A stretch of DNA of 64,000 nucleotides from Bacteriovoracaceae bacterium (GCA_019752535.1 JAIEMA010000017.1:1-64000), one strand, 5' to 3'; numbered from the stretch's first letter, positions 1-9,594 are shown. Translations and numbers: made by a program. The notes: a model not told the origin generated them from the letters alone.

Positions 1-1
1 G

Positions 2-193
2 ATGGCCAAGAGTCGCGCTTTTGTAGAATGCATGGTTGATCGCTCTTTTGAACTTCTTTGTATGAGAAAAATTAAATCGACAGAGAAAGATATCAAAACA
101 GAACTCACAGATAATTTCATAGGCACTCAAAACTACAATATGAAAAGTTTATTTGCCTCTACTCTTAGCAAGTGTGTGACTGATGAAAACTAA
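2..193 (+). CDS. C-terminal part of an unidentified protein, cut by the left edge
   Basis: An open frame runs from the left edge to a stop at 191-193. Its first ATG, at position 2, is probably internal to a longer gene, because no ribosome binding site can be seen. The 63 visible residues hold cysteines at 10, 20 and 58 and match no family I can name. It overlaps the next lipoprotein gene by 11 bp, which suggests translational coupling with the export cluster that follows. Given those neighbours it may be the tail of a large exported cytochrome-like protein, but that is a guess. Confidence 0.5.
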   Translation: MAKSRAFVECMVDRSFELLCMRKIKSTEKDIKTELTDNFIGTQNYNMKSLFASTLSKCVTDEN

Positions 194-857
194 CATAAAA
201 AAAGAATTTGCCCGCTGGGGCGTGATTGTGGCGATGGTGGGTATTCTCATCGGCTTTACTCAATGTATTGGGACTCAATCAACCAGCGATGATTACAGCT
301 CTACTCATAGTGAAATTTTACTCCCCGAAGAGCCCGTGGATGAAGAAGCTCCGGAAATTGGAGTCAAAGATGCGGATCGTTTATTTGAAACGATGAGTGT
401 CCTGACTGGTGTTCCTTCCAACAATGGAACGATCAGAGGCATCTTCAACAGTGACTATAAAGCGCAACTTCCGGTTGGAAGTCGTGTCGAAGCAATGCTT
501 GAAACGCATATGCTTGGAGCGACTAAACTGGCGACTGAATTCTGCAACGTGCTTATCAATGATGGCACTCTTCGAGCAGCGATTTGGCCAGCTAATATTT
601 TTAATTTCGGTGCCAACAGTAATACTGTTTTTGCTCCAGGTTCAGCATCAAGAGATCAATTCATCGTTCTTATGCTCGAAAGATTTTGGGGCAAGAATGT
701 CCTAGAAATCTCAGAGTATGAGAAGGGCTATGATGCTATCGATAAACTTATAACTGATGTTCTAAATGGACAGACAGGAAGCGCAGCTATGACGGTTAAC
801 ACCGCCAAGTCCGCTTGCACTGCTGCTCTCTCTAGTTCTCAAGTCATTTTTCAGTGA
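183..857 (+). CDS. Predicted lipoprotein, unknown function
   Basis: The 224-residue product starts with a basic segment and a hydrophobic stretch ending in GFTQC, a plausible lipobox with the lipidated cysteine at 28, so it should be anchored in the envelope. An acidic, proline-containing linker follows (about 45-65), then a globular part with two cysteines. No catalytic motif is recognisable. It overlaps the preceding gene by 11 bp and lies 6 bp before the Tat-exported DUF1501-like gene. The N-terminus resembles that of the haem lipoprotein two genes downstream (RWG, then a hydrophobic stretch ending in FTQC), so the two may be targeted alike. Confidence 0.7.
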   Translation: MKTNIKKEFARWGVIVAMVGILIGFTQCIGTQSTSDDYSSTHSEILLPEEPVDEEAPEIGVKDADRLFETMSVLTGVPSNNGTIRGIFNSDYKAQLPVGSRVEAMLETHMLGATKLATEFCNVLINDGTLRAAIWPANIFNFGANSNTVFAPGSASRDQFIVLMLERFWGKNVLEISEYEKGYDAIDKLITDVLNGQTGSAAMTVNTAKSACTAALSSSQVIFQ

Positions 858-863
858 GGCATT

Positions 864-2321
864 ATGGAAGATAATAAAAAAGATAAAAAACCACTGAACA
901 TCGATAAAGACCATCCCCTTAAAACGCGTCGAGATTTCCTCGCTCAAGGTTTACTGGCTTCCGCAGCGACGATGGTTCTTCCCTTTGATGCCATGGCACA
1001 AGACGGATGCGATCTTGCCTCAATTACGGCCGTAGACAATCCCATGATCCCAGTCATCATTCTCGATCTTGCCGGCGGAAGTAATATCGCAGGCTCCAAT
1101 GTGATAGTGGGCGGAGCAAATGGACAGATGGATTATCTTCCAGATTATAAGACCGTTGGTCTTCTTTCAAATGAACATCCATCCATCGCCGGAAAAGTTT
1201 CTGATCTTACAGGAAACACGACATCCCCTTCAGGCTTATTATTTCATTCGCAATCTCAAATGCTCGCTGGAATTATGTCTCAGGCCCCCCTCGCCGTTCG
1301 TCAAAGAACGGATGGAATTCTTCTTTGCTGCTCATCCGATGATGACACTGGCAACAATCCACACAATCCGATGTACTGGTTTTATAAGGCCGGAGCTCGT
1401 GGAAAACTCACTCAATTGATCGGGTCTCAAGGTGGGCAATCTGGTGGTAACTCTCAAGCTCCCTCCACTTCTGTCGATCTCTCAGTAGCTCCTCTCACAA
1501 TTAATGAGCCTAAAGATGTAACCAACCTCGTGGGTCTTGGCAGACAAGGATTCACGACCGGTCGTGAATCATTCATCTTGCGCGCTCTTGACTCACTCTC
1601 AAACGCACGAGTCAGTGCTCTCTCGCGTCGCCAGATGCCAGATGCAGTGAAAGACCTAGTGCTTTGTAATGTTAAAAAGACTGAAGTGCTACTGCAAAAC
1701 TTCAACCCAACGTTACTAGATCCTGTCAATGATGCGAACGTCACGGCCGTGTTTACTAACATTGCTGGTGATGGCAACCAAAGAAAAGCTGCATCCGTTT
1801 GTAAAATGGTTCTTGATGGATTAGCTGCAACTGGAACAATTACTCTTGGTGGATTTGATTATCACACAGGTGACCGAGTCACCGGAGATCAAAGGGACAG
1901 AGAAGCTGGAGAGATGATTGGAAAGATTCTAGCTGTTGCCGCAAGAAAAAATACACCTGTAGTCGTTTATGTCTTCACCGATGGCGGTGTCAGTGCGGGA
2001 ACATCAGTTGATGGGGCCAATGGACGCCTCGTTTGGGGTGGTGACAATGGACAGCGCTCTGGTTCAGTCATGTTGGCCTACAATCCAACTGGTAAACCTC
2101 AAATGCGTTCTAACTCAAGACAGATGGGTCGCTATAAAGTTGGTGCCAGCGTCGATAACTCGGCCACTCCAATGAGTAACTCGGTGACGAATCTGGCAAA
2201 GTCAGTCGTACTGAATTATCTCGCCCTTCATGGGATGGAGAATGATTTAGATAAAGTCGTTGGCGACAATCCATTTGCCGCTAATATTAATCAACACCTC
2301 TTCTTTCGGAAAATAGCATGA
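864..2321 (+). CDS. Tat-exported DUF1501-like protein
   Basis: A 485-residue product. After a charged N-terminus it has a twin-arginine signal, TRRDFLAQG (arginines 22-23), a hydrophobic stretch and an AMA cleavage site near 45, so it should be exported folded through Tat. The body has the layout of DUF1501 proteins (sulfatase/alkaline-phosphatase-like fold): an early LDLAGGSN segment, a central GGFDYHTGDR segment and a late VVYVFTDGG segment. The substrate is unknown. DUF1501 genes usually sit beside genes for exported haem proteins, as here. The stop overlaps the next start by 4 bp (ATGA). Confidence 0.7.
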   Translation: MEDNKKDKKPLNIDKDHPLKTRRDFLAQGLLASAATMVLPFDAMAQDGCDLASITAVDNPMIPVIILDLAGGSNIAGSNVIVGGANGQMDYLPDYKTVGLLSNEHPSIAGKVSDLTGNTTSPSGLLFHSQSQMLAGIMSQAPLAVRQRTDGILLCCSSDDDTGNNPHNPMYWFYKAGARGKLTQLIGSQGGQSGGNSQAPSTSVDLSVAPLTINEPKDVTNLVGLGRQGFTTGRESFILRALDSLSNARVSALSRRQMPDAVKDLVLCNVKKTEVLLQNFNPTLLDPVNDANVTAVFTNIAGDGNQRKAASVCKMVLDGLAATGTITLGGFDYHTGDRVTGDQRDREAGEMIGKILAVAARKNTPVVVYVFTDGGVSAGTSVDGANGRLVWGGDNGQRSGSVMLAYNPTGKPQMRSNSRQMGRYKVGASVDNSATPMSNSVTNLAKSVVLNYLALHGMENDLDKVVGDNPFAANINQHLFFRKIA

Positions 2322-3619
2322 CACCAGGATTTATTCGTTGGGGGCTAGTTGGTTTTTTACTTGGACTAGCGTTCATGTTCACTCAGTGCGGGAAACCCTT
2401 TGCCACAAAAGGTGATCTCATCTATTCAGTTGATGGCGTAGGTGTTGTCTCTCCGATCGCTGGAGGAACGGCAGAAAGTTCACTGTCTGCCTTCCAGCAA
2501 ACTGTTTATCCGCTGACACGCTCTCACTGTGTTTCTTGCCATGGAGGAAGTCAAACTCCCCTGCATGCATCATCTGACCCGGCCGTGGCCCATAATGCCG
2601 TTTTACAGAAAGTAAATTTCACAGATCCTTCAAACTCACGAATGGTGAGAAAACTTCGTGACGAATCCCATCACTGTTGGACGTCTTGCAGTCAAAGTGC
2701 ACAAATCATGCAAGACGCGATTGCTGAGTGGACCTCTCGTATGACAACAGTCAACACAGATCCTCCAGGTGGAACAAACGATTATAACTTAGTGACAGGC
2801 CAATCACAGACAGTGGCGCAAGAGAGACAACTTGTCACGGCCGGGGCGTTTTTAATGACATCATCTGCAGGAACAGCGATGTATTCCACTCCGTTTGTTT
2901 ATAATTCAACGATCTCTCCGGGTTTTATTGAAGCGCCAAATGATGGAAGCAACCAAACATTCTCGAGCACTGATCCAGCGGCAGGCCAAGCCACATTTGC
3001 GATGAGTTCAATGGCCAATAGAACTGGCGGAGCGCTTTGGGGTCTTGTTCAAGCTGCGGCCAATAATGATGATTCATTCTTTATTAAAATGAATAATGGC
3101 AATCTCATTCAATGGAATATTCCTGATACAAATGGAAAGTTTCAATGGGTGCGTGTTCCAAACAACTATAACGTCAATGCTGGCAATAACGTTGTGACGG
3201 TTAGAGAGAGAGAAGATGGCACGAAAATCGCCATGCTGCTTTGGACTCAAGACCAAAACTTTGTGCCAACAGGGGCCGGTACGGCCGGCGAGATCAAACT
3301 GACTTTCCCGCTCTCAACTCTTCTTGGCGGAGTCAGTGGTGTGAGTTTAGAAGTGAAGCTTAACGACTATGACAGCTATAGCTACAAGCTCACGTCATTA
3401 CGTTTAAACAATACTTCTGGCCGCATGATTTATGTAAAAAATATTCGTCTCATGCTTAATGGCCACTACAGCCCGCAAAATGCGAACTATACGTACGTTG
3501 ATCAAACGGTGCCTAATGGCGGGGCCAACCTCAATCCAGGAAGTATGATTGTGCTGAAAGAAAAAGGCGAAGCAGTAGATAAGCTCAGCTTCGCCTTTGA
3601 GATCTTAGAAGTTAGATAA
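2318..3619 (+). CDS. Haem c-binding lipoprotein with a large C-terminal domain
   Basis: A 433-residue product. A hydrophobic segment ends in MFTQCG (lipobox cysteine 24), and one c-type haem motif, CVSCH, lies at 71-75. An HHCWTSC segment follows near 125. The remaining 270 or so residues are rich in G, N, S and T and look like a beta-sandwich, possibly a ligand-binding module. It is probably an envelope-anchored monohaem cytochrome working with the Tat-exported protein encoded upstream (4-bp overlap). The redox partner is unknown. The 3' end overlaps the convergent antiporter-like gene by 8 bp. Confidence 0.7.
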   Translation: MTPGFIRWGLVGFLLGLAFMFTQCGKPFATKGDLIYSVDGVGVVSPIAGGTAESSLSAFQQTVYPLTRSHCVSCHGGSQTPLHASSDPAVAHNAVLQKVNFTDPSNSRMVRKLRDESHHCWTSCSQSAQIMQDAIAEWTSRMTTVNTDPPGGTNDYNLVTGQSQTVAQERQLVTAGAFLMTSSAGTAMYSTPFVYNSTISPGFIEAPNDGSNQTFSSTDPAAGQATFAMSSMANRTGGALWGLVQAAANNDDSFFIKMNNGNLIQWNIPDTNGKFQWVRVPNNYNVNAGNNVVTVREREDGTKIAMLLWTQDQNFVPTGAGTAGEIKLTFPLSTLLGGVSGVSLEVKLNDYDSYSYKLTSLRLNNTSGRMIYVKNIRLMLNGHYSPQNANYTYVDQTVPNGGANLNPGSMIVLKEKGEAVDKLSFAFEILEVR

Positions 3620-4958
3620 ACGAAAGCACGTGTTTCAGAAGTAAATTGGGAAATAAACCAAAACCAAAAAGCAGCACGAGGAGAATTCCAAGTGCTGTTT
3701 TTTGCCAAATTCCAAACTCAATCCTGTCATCTCTTGAATCATAGCGAGTGCCTCGAAAGAGGAATGTCACCACTTTAAAGAGAGAAATACCATTAAGACA
3801 TGCCGTGAGAATTAATCCGAGCCCCACAAAGGGATACTTCTCAATTACGGCATGAAAAATCAGATCCTCCCCTGCAAAGCCCATCGTTAAAGGCATGGCC
3901 ACTGCACAAAGCGAAAAGAGTAAAAAGAAAATACTTAAAGTGCCATTCCTGTGCTGAAGACCGTGGAAGCGTCGAGAATGCAACTCACCCATATGCCACT
4001 CAAGAATATAGAGACAGGCAATAAGCCCTGAGAAAGAGAGTCCAAGAGAGAGGAACTGAAAGAGGACTCCAGATTTCCCCGTTAAACTAGCCGAATCTAA
4101 TCCGCAAAAAAGAATTGAGAACTGGGCCAGCATGACATAAAAAACAGTCGATCGAATTTTTTCTTGAACAAGAGACATATTAGCAAAATACAAACCAGAG
4201 ACAATCCCACAAACCATGACATAGGGAAAGAAGTCAGTAAAAGCTCCTTGAAGCAGAGGCATGATGGTTTTAACAAAAAGAAAGAATCCAAGATTCCCAA
4301 TATAAAGACCAATATTTAGTGGGAACGGAAGAGTTTTGTAGCCGGCCTTAAACCATAAATGAAAGGGAAAAACTCCTTGGCGAATAAATGCGGCCAAAAT
4401 TAAGCAGCCCACAAGAATATGCTCGGCTTGACCGTGCGTGAGTTGCTCAATATGTGAGAGATCAAGCGGCAGAGCCGTTGTACTCGAGAGAAACTTTAAT
4501 CCCACAATAAGCAGGACAAAAGAGAGCACGTGATGGCCGATGTAAATATTTCTGGCCCGTGATTGCTCTGGCGTGAATGAAATGACCTGCGGGATGACAC
4601 TAATACCCCAAAGGATTGAAAAAACCCACGGGTCATTGATGAAGTAAGCCCACCCCATAATGAGCATCGAAGCGGCTCCAATGATCTTCACTTTCATCGG
4701 CGTGGCATAGCGGTTGAGCATCATCGTGAAAAGTAGCCGCATGAGGCAAAGGTTAAAGAGAAAGAACAAACCGATATTTAACGGGCCATCTGAATGAGGA
4801 TGATTCCATAACTCCCACCCACTCCCGATGATAGCGGAGAGCGGAGAGAGAATAAGCCAAAATCTTTTTTGATGAAAAGAGTAAATGACTAGCCCAATGA
4901 GGGTCATCATGGTCCAAATCAGCAAAAGGAAAAAATAGCTATCCGTTATACCAAACAT
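3612..4958 (-). CDS. Proton-conducting membrane subunit (NuoM/N, Mrp-like), third gene of the dab operon
   Basis: A 448-residue, very hydrophobic protein with about a dozen membrane spans. It resembles the proton-channel family shared by complex I NuoL/M/N and Mrp antiporters (PF00361). A segment around FPFHLWFKAGYK matches the central channel region of that family, but the position of the usual buried lysine just before it reads FIRQG. No other complex I or Mrp gene is nearby. It starts 3 nt after the dabB stop and is clearly co-transcribed with dabA-dabB. It is probably an extra or regulatory subunit of the carbon pump. The exact role is inferred. Confidence 0.75.
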   Translation of the reverse strand: MFGITDSYFFLLLIWTMMTLIGLVIYSFHQKRFWLILSPLSAIIGSGWELWNHPHSDGPLNIGLFFLFNLCLMRLLFTMMLNRYATPMKVKIIGAASMLIMGWAYFINDPWVFSILWGISVIPQVISFTPEQSRARNIYIGHHVLSFVLLIVGLKFLSSTTALPLDLSHIEQLTHGQAEHILVGCLILAAFIRQGVFPFHLWFKAGYKTLPFPLNIGLYIGNLGFFLFVKTIMPLLQGAFTDFFPYVMVCGIVSGLYFANMSLVQEKIRSTVFYVMLAQFSILFCGLDSASLTGKSGVLFQFLSLGLSFSGLIACLYILEWHMGELHSRRFHGLQHRNGTLSIFFLLFSLCAVAMPLTMGFAGEDLIFHAVIEKYPFVGLGLILTACLNGISLFKVVTFLFRGTRYDSRDDRIEFGIWQKTALGILLVLLFGFGLFPNLLLKHVLSFI

Positions 4959-4961
4959 ATT

Positions 4962-6299
4962 TTACTCCGCTAAATCTGATTGTAGTTTTGCTGGAACATG
5001 CTGATGATGAACATCACCCATCGCAATGGAATTCTCAAAGCGATTGACTTTGATCCAAAATCTCATCCACGGTCCGACTAAAACCTGCAGGATAAACCAA
5101 TCAAGTCCAAATCCATTCATGGCCCTATAGTAGAGATGCTTCTGCCAACTCTCTGGCAGCCAACGCAAAATGGTAGGAGCAGGCCGGTGAGGGGCTCCTC
5201 GATAAAAGAGTGGATTGTCATAAAAATCTTGAATTGAATTCATTGACCTTAAGAATTGAAATACTCTCAAGAAAGCATTGGCCACATAATGGAAAACAAC
5301 CCAGTGATAGAGCCCTAAGCCCACTTCGACGACCATCACTGAAATTTCAAAAACGGCAGATAAACCAAGAATACTTTTCGCGTCACTTCTGGTTTTCGCC
5401 ACTAAATAGGAATAAATCGCAGTGAGCACACCTATGAAAATGATTGTCACTTGAACAGAGGGATAAAATAAAATCAAGCCACGAAACTTCAAAAGAAGCA
5501 ATGGACCAAGACCGATTGAGAGTGCTCCGTAGTAAAGCGCACTAGATGGAGTTGGGCCTTCCATCGCCCTTGTAATCCATGAAGTCAGTGGAAGTTGAGC
5601 GGCTTTACCTAGTGAGGCAAAAACAATACAGATCGCCACAAAAAATATCCAATTGGCATGCTCTGGATGAAGAAGAGATAAATGAGCGGGGTCATTGAGT
5701 TCACGAATATTGGTCGTATGAACAGCATAATGCGCCAAAGTTGTCGCTGCTAATAAACCGACATCACAAAAGCGATAAGTGCTAATGGCCCACCAAGAAT
5801 TCACGGCCACATGTTCTCGATTTTCATAAAAACCAATTAATAGAACAGAGGTTATACCGATGATCTCCCAACCAATAAAGACGACATCAATATTGTCTCC
5901 ATAAAGAACAAAAGGAAATGCCGCCATGAAGACAGAGAGAAGAAAGAAGAATCGATGAAAGCCATTTTCTTTATGTAGATACGACTCTGAATATTTAATA
6001 ATCACACTTAACAGAAGTAGCATGCCTAGACCTGCGACTCCCATGGTGCGATTGAAGTAAAACTCTAGTGGGAAGTCATACTGAGAAGGAATATCTATCC
6101 ATCCAGGAAAAGAGATACTGACATCTCCAGTTTTCATGACTAAGGCATAGAGGATGAATAATATTCCGGTTAAGACTTTAAGCCCGATGACAGGGATTTT
6201 CTCCCCCACTCTAATGCGAAAGGCGAGTAAAGTTCCATAAAAGACCAACCAGATGAGAGGCAAAACGAGAACAAAGGTGAACAATTCATTTTCACTCAT
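4962..6299 (-). CDS. dabB: DabB, proton-channel subunit of the inorganic carbon pump
   Basis: A 445-residue membrane protein with the NuoL-type proton-channel domain. It shows GWEIIGITSVLLIGFY (the family's conserved membrane glutamate) and SLGKAAQLPLTSW followed by EGPTPSSALYYG, the lysine-bearing channel segment. NuoL has a histidine after SALI; here the segment reads SALYYG. DabB partners of DUF2309 proteins power CO2/bicarbonate capture with the cation gradient. The start overlaps the dabA stop by 4 bp, so the two are translationally coupled. At 445 residues it is short for the family, as if the distal spans were missing. The next gene might supply them. Confidence 0.85.
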   Translation of the reverse strand: MSENELFTFVLVLPLIWLVFYGTLLAFRIRVGEKIPVIGLKVLTGILFILYALVMKTGDVSISFPGWIDIPSQYDFPLEFYFNRTMGVAGLGMLLLLSVIIKYSESYLHKENGFHRFFFLLSVFMAAFPFVLYGDNIDVVFIGWEIIGITSVLLIGFYENREHVAVNSWWAISTYRFCDVGLLAATTLAHYAVHTTNIRELNDPAHLSLLHPEHANWIFFVAICIVFASLGKAAQLPLTSWITRAMEGPTPSSALYYGALSIGLGPLLLLKFRGLILFYPSVQVTIIFIGVLTAIYSYLVAKTRSDAKSILGLSAVFEISVMVVEVGLGLYHWVVFHYVANAFLRVFQFLRSMNSIQDFYDNPLFYRGAPHRPAPTILRWLPESWQKHLYYRAMNGFGLDWFILQVLVGPWMRFWIKVNRFENSIAMGDVHHQHVPAKLQSDLAE

Positions 6300-9031
6300 A
6301 AAACACTCCGCTGCTCAGATACGACGGCAAAGGGAAGAGGCCCACTGCGATGAGGGGCGTAAATCTTAGATGAAATCGTACGTGCAAGGTCAAGAGAGAG
6401 AGGCTTATAAGGTTTAAATCCACCATCTTTAAATAAACTCATCTCTCCAGTCACAGGATGAATGATGGCAAAGTGAATCCACTCATTGTGAGTCATGCGC
6501 TTCATTCTACCGTGAGCATTAATGAGTCGCTCCACCACTTCTGGCTCAGCTTCTACCACGATCGTGTTTCTCACTGGCTCATGGATCTCAACCATTTGGC
6601 GGGCAAGTCCGATGCGAAGATCGGAGCTTGATCCAGTCATCACTCCGAGTAATGAAGCGATGTTCAAAGGAAGTTTTGTTCCGCTGCCGTAAACTTCATT
6701 ATCAATACGTGAAAAATAATAATCTAGAGCAATACCACCAGCGACGGGTACGGCGCCCGCAAGAACACCCGCCAAAGTCACTCCTTCTGGATCCGTGGAA
6801 GCGTCATAAGAAGTGAGAAAACTTCTGCGATCCAGATACAAACCACGAGTGAGATCACGACGGCCAATCACAGTCATGGCCGTGTTATTATGGCCATATT
6901 CTGGTCTAAGCTCAGCAAGACTTGCACCGCGATCGAGTACGTGTTTAAAAGTAATCTTTTCGTTGAGGAAATCCCGTGCACTTGAAAAGTGGCGGCAGCG
7001 CTCAAGAGAGTTATGCCTTCCCGCTTCTCTTAAATCATTCACTCCTTGATCGGCCATCTCTCTTAAGTTTTCAGGCAGATCAGAGCGATTAAAAAATAAA
7101 ATCTCATCTGTACTTGTGTCATGGTAGCAAGCGACAAAATAACTTGAGGATGGAATATCTATATTATGCTTTTGACGAAGCTCTTCTCTCACGTTTGGCA
7201 TATTGGCCATGCCACAAAAGATCTGACTATTCGGAATTCCGGCCTTCCCGCTGCAAGCCCCACAGCCGTAGGCGTTTTTGTAAGGATTGTTTGAACTTGA
7301 AGCACCATGCGCGACAATATAATTGAGCTCAGGAAAATCTTTAATCGACCCAGTGAACTTTAAAATTGTCGCCACAATCGTGGCCATCTCACCCACATTG
7401 TATCCGCCTTGAGTGGCATCTTCTTTATTAAAACGAATTCTTGTTTTAATTGGAGGAACAATCCAATTCTTCAAGCGCAGATGAAGTCTTGTGGCAAAAT
7501 ACGGAAAAAACACGCGAAGTAAAAGCACCAGTGATGTCACAGGCCCTGCAAGAATGGTGAACGGCAGTGAACGGAATGCTGCTCTTGATCCATACCAAAT
7601 GCCATAAAGACCTTTGCCCCACTTTCTGCGATTAGCAACTTGCTCTTTAGGAAGATCACTCAAGGCAATCTCTTCAACAACTCTTGAGGGGTTCACAACT
7701 GGAGGGCACTGAGTAATGGGCTCAGGATGATTGACGCTTTTAAACTTCATATCAATCCCAAAAAATCCAACGACACCATGGGTTTCATAGTCTGGATGCG
7801 ACTCTTCGAGGATTCTTCGAATAGATTCTTCTCGATCATCAATGCAGAAATAAAATTTCGCTTTGGGCTTAGGCTTAAAAGGATGCTTTATATTTCGATA
7901 AGACGCTAAAGTGCCGAGGCACTCATCTCTCATCGAAAGGTCGAGGGCCGTTTGCCAAACATACCCTCTTTCATGAGAATGAAACATTGAGGCCACATCT
8001 AACATAAGCTGTAAGGTTTTCTCATCGACATGATCTAACTTATAATTTTTAGAAAGAGCTTTTAAAACATAAGCACACTGAGAGGCAGAAAGTCTCTCCG
8101 ACTCGAGCGACTGATAATAGCTCTTCATCTCTTCAAGTGAGTGAGAGCGCAAAATCGCATCATGTGTGGCCCTCTCCATCATGAGATACACAACTAAATA
8201 TTCACTCACACTTATCTTAGGGGCAAAGCGAGGCATTAAGTGAGGTTCGGTTTCAAATTTATTCACCATCCCAGCCCAGCCACGAAGTTCTAAGAGAGTA
8301 TCCAAAAGATACATTCTCGGCTCAGCGACATACGGAAGATGGGTAATATTTTTCTCTAACCAGGACTCGGCAGTTTGAGCACTCACTTTCTCAAGTTCGA
8401 TTTCAACTTGCTTGATCCATGGTGGGCCAAACGTGTCGTTGCTCATAATAAAGCTCTTAAAACTTTCTATCAACCCTCTGTGAGTATCTGGGTTATGCCA
8501 TGTCGACATGCCTTGATCGATGTAGGCAGAGATGAATCGAATAAAGAGTGGATGAAACTGAGAGTTAACATCTTCTCCTAAACTCTTTCTAAAAACTCTT
8601 TTCCATTCCTTCTCTCGGCGATGATACTGAGGAAGAATGGGTTGACGAAGTCGCTGAGCGCGCTCGAAAAATTCCGTCACACTCTCTTCAGGCACTCGAA
8701 TGGGGATAGAGAGAGATAAATCCATCAGCTGTCTGACATAATCCTCCATTCTCCCAAGACTAAATGTTTCGGGGAGATTTTGAATCTTCATCCAACGCTG
8801 AATTTCATCTCTAATATTTTTTTCTTGAATTCGTTTCGCTTTGAATTTTTCTTGATAATATTCTTCAGGTAGAGAGAGTTGGGCCCCAAAAAGCTGGCCT
8901 GCTTCTTTCACACCGTCATGAAACGTACTCTCTTCAAATCTGAAAAGCATATTGTTGTGGATAAAGACACCCAGCGGAAATTGAATAGGTAAATAGCTTC
9001 GAAGATCATTGAGTGTTTTCTGAATATCCAT
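6296..9031 (-). CDS. dabA: DabA (DUF2309), zinc subunit of the inorganic carbon pump
   Basis: A 911-residue DUF2309 protein. DabA proteins are remote beta-carbonic-anhydrase relatives that, with DabB, accumulate dissolved inorganic carbon; the staphylococcal version is MpsB. All four zinc-site residues known from Halothiobacillus DabA can be placed: FCIDD gives C396 and D398, and HGASS followed by YGCGACSG gives H575 and C590. The spacing of 15 residues matches H524/C539 of the reference. An AGAGER-free, mostly soluble sequence with one hydrophobic stretch near 490-512 fits a peripheral membrane protein. The start follows an AGAGGA ribosome site. It is first in a three-gene operon, which in a likely heterotroph would feed carboxylases with bicarbonate. 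Confidence 0.92.
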   Translation of the reverse strand: MDIQKTLNDLRSYLPIQFPLGVFIHNNMLFRFEESTFHDGVKEAGQLFGAQLSLPEEYYQEKFKAKRIQEKNIRDEIQRWMKIQNLPETFSLGRMEDYVRQLMDLSLSIPIRVPEESVTEFFERAQRLRQPILPQYHRREKEWKRVFRKSLGEDVNSQFHPLFIRFISAYIDQGMSTWHNPDTHRGLIESFKSFIMSNDTFGPPWIKQVEIELEKVSAQTAESWLEKNITHLPYVAEPRMYLLDTLLELRGWAGMVNKFETEPHLMPRFAPKISVSEYLVVYLMMERATHDAILRSHSLEEMKSYYQSLESERLSASQCAYVLKALSKNYKLDHVDEKTLQLMLDVASMFHSHERGYVWQTALDLSMRDECLGTLASYRNIKHPFKPKPKAKFYFCIDDREESIRRILEESHPDYETHGVVGFFGIDMKFKSVNHPEPITQCPPVVNPSRVVEEIALSDLPKEQVANRRKWGKGLYGIWYGSRAAFRSLPFTILAGPVTSLVLLLRVFFPYFATRLHLRLKNWIVPPIKTRIRFNKEDATQGGYNVGEMATIVATILKFTGSIKDFPELNYIVAHGASSSNNPYKNAYGCGACSGKAGIPNSQIFCGMANMPNVREELRQKHNIDIPSSSYFVACYHDTSTDEILFFNRSDLPENLREMADQGVNDLREAGRHNSLERCRHFSSARDFLNEKITFKHVLDRGASLAELRPEYGHNNTAMTVIGRRDLTRGLYLDRRSFLTSYDASTDPEGVTLAGVLAGAVPVAGGIALDYYFSRIDNEVYGSGTKLPLNIASLLGVMTGSSSDLRIGLARQMVEIHEPVRNTIVVEAEPEVVERLINAHGRMKRMTHNEWIHFAIIHPVTGEMSLFKDGGFKPYKPLSLDLARTISSKIYAPHRSGPLPFAVVSEQRSVL

Positions 9032-9124
9032 AAGGTCCTCTTCTATCAGTTAAGATATTTTAGAAGGGTCTATGACAGCTCACAACAAGAAAGCATGACT
9101 ATGAAAGGGAATTCATCCCGACAA

Positions 9125-9562
9125 TTAAGGGTCGATTCCCTCAAGAGGAGCTCCTTGTCCCTTCAATGACTCATAGGGCTCAAGGACAGTGGCGCGAAGT
9201 TTTCGACCCAGAAAATACTGAAGCGCCTTGCCAGAGCGATTTCCTGAGTCACAGTAAATAAAATATCTCTTTTTTGAACTTAACTTTTCCACTTCATTCT
9301 CAAATTGATCATTTAAAAAATTGATGTTCAAAGCACCCGAAAGATGGCCATTCACAAACTCTTCGGGGCTGCGGACATCAATGATGACACTATTTTTTGA
9401 GTTTAATTGAGTTATTAGGACTTTATTGATCTTAACAGGCTCAGAAATACTCTTACTAGACTTGGGCTTTGATCTCTTAGCGGCCGATGTTATCAGATTG
9501 TTCGTTTTATTCAGCGTCGAGCAGGCACCTAAAAGCAATAAAACCAAAAACCAATGATTCAT
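9125..9562 (-). CDS. Rhodanese-domain lipoprotein
   Basis: A 145-residue product with a lipoprotein signal ending in LLGAC (cysteine 14), a lysine/serine-rich linker to about 45, then a single rhodanese domain. IDVRSPEEFVNGHLSGA and the active-site loop CDSGNRSG (cysteine 104) are intact, so sulfur transfer or a related thiol reaction in the periplasm is plausible. It is much smaller than the cytoplasmic tRNA hydroxylase TrhO and is exported, so it is not a candidate for that role. It is transcribed away from hrpB across a short shared control region. Confidence 0.85.
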   Translation of the reverse strand: MNHWFLVLLLLGACSTLNKTNNLITSAAKRSKPKSSKSISEPVKINKVLITQLNSKNSVIIDVRSPEEFVNGHLSGALNINFLNDQFENEVEKLSSKKRYFIYCDSGNRSGKALQYFLGRKLRATVLEPYESLKGQGAPLEGIDP

Positions 9563-9573
9563 TTTCTAACCTT

Positions 9574-9594
9574 AGAAATCATGAAATGATTTCT
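9574..9594. promoter_or_regulatory. Perfect inverted repeat in the divergent rhodanese/hrpB control region
   Basis: AGAAATCAT and ATGATTTCT form 9-bp arms separated by 3 nt, in the 61-bp gap between the rhodanese lipoprotein and hrpB. AT-rich promoter-like sequence (ATACTATAAC) follows on the hrpB side. A dimeric regulator site or a small hairpin in either leader are both possible. Confidence 0.4.

Noticed and set aside
3612-6299. Complex I or Mrp antiporter operon
   Set aside because: No other Nuo or Mrp subunit genes are near, and both genes are coupled to DUF2309 dabA.
9125-9562. Rhodanese as the TrhO hydroxylase for the cmoAB pathway
   Set aside because: The protein is an exported lipoprotein of 145 residues; TrhO is cytoplasmic and about twice as long.
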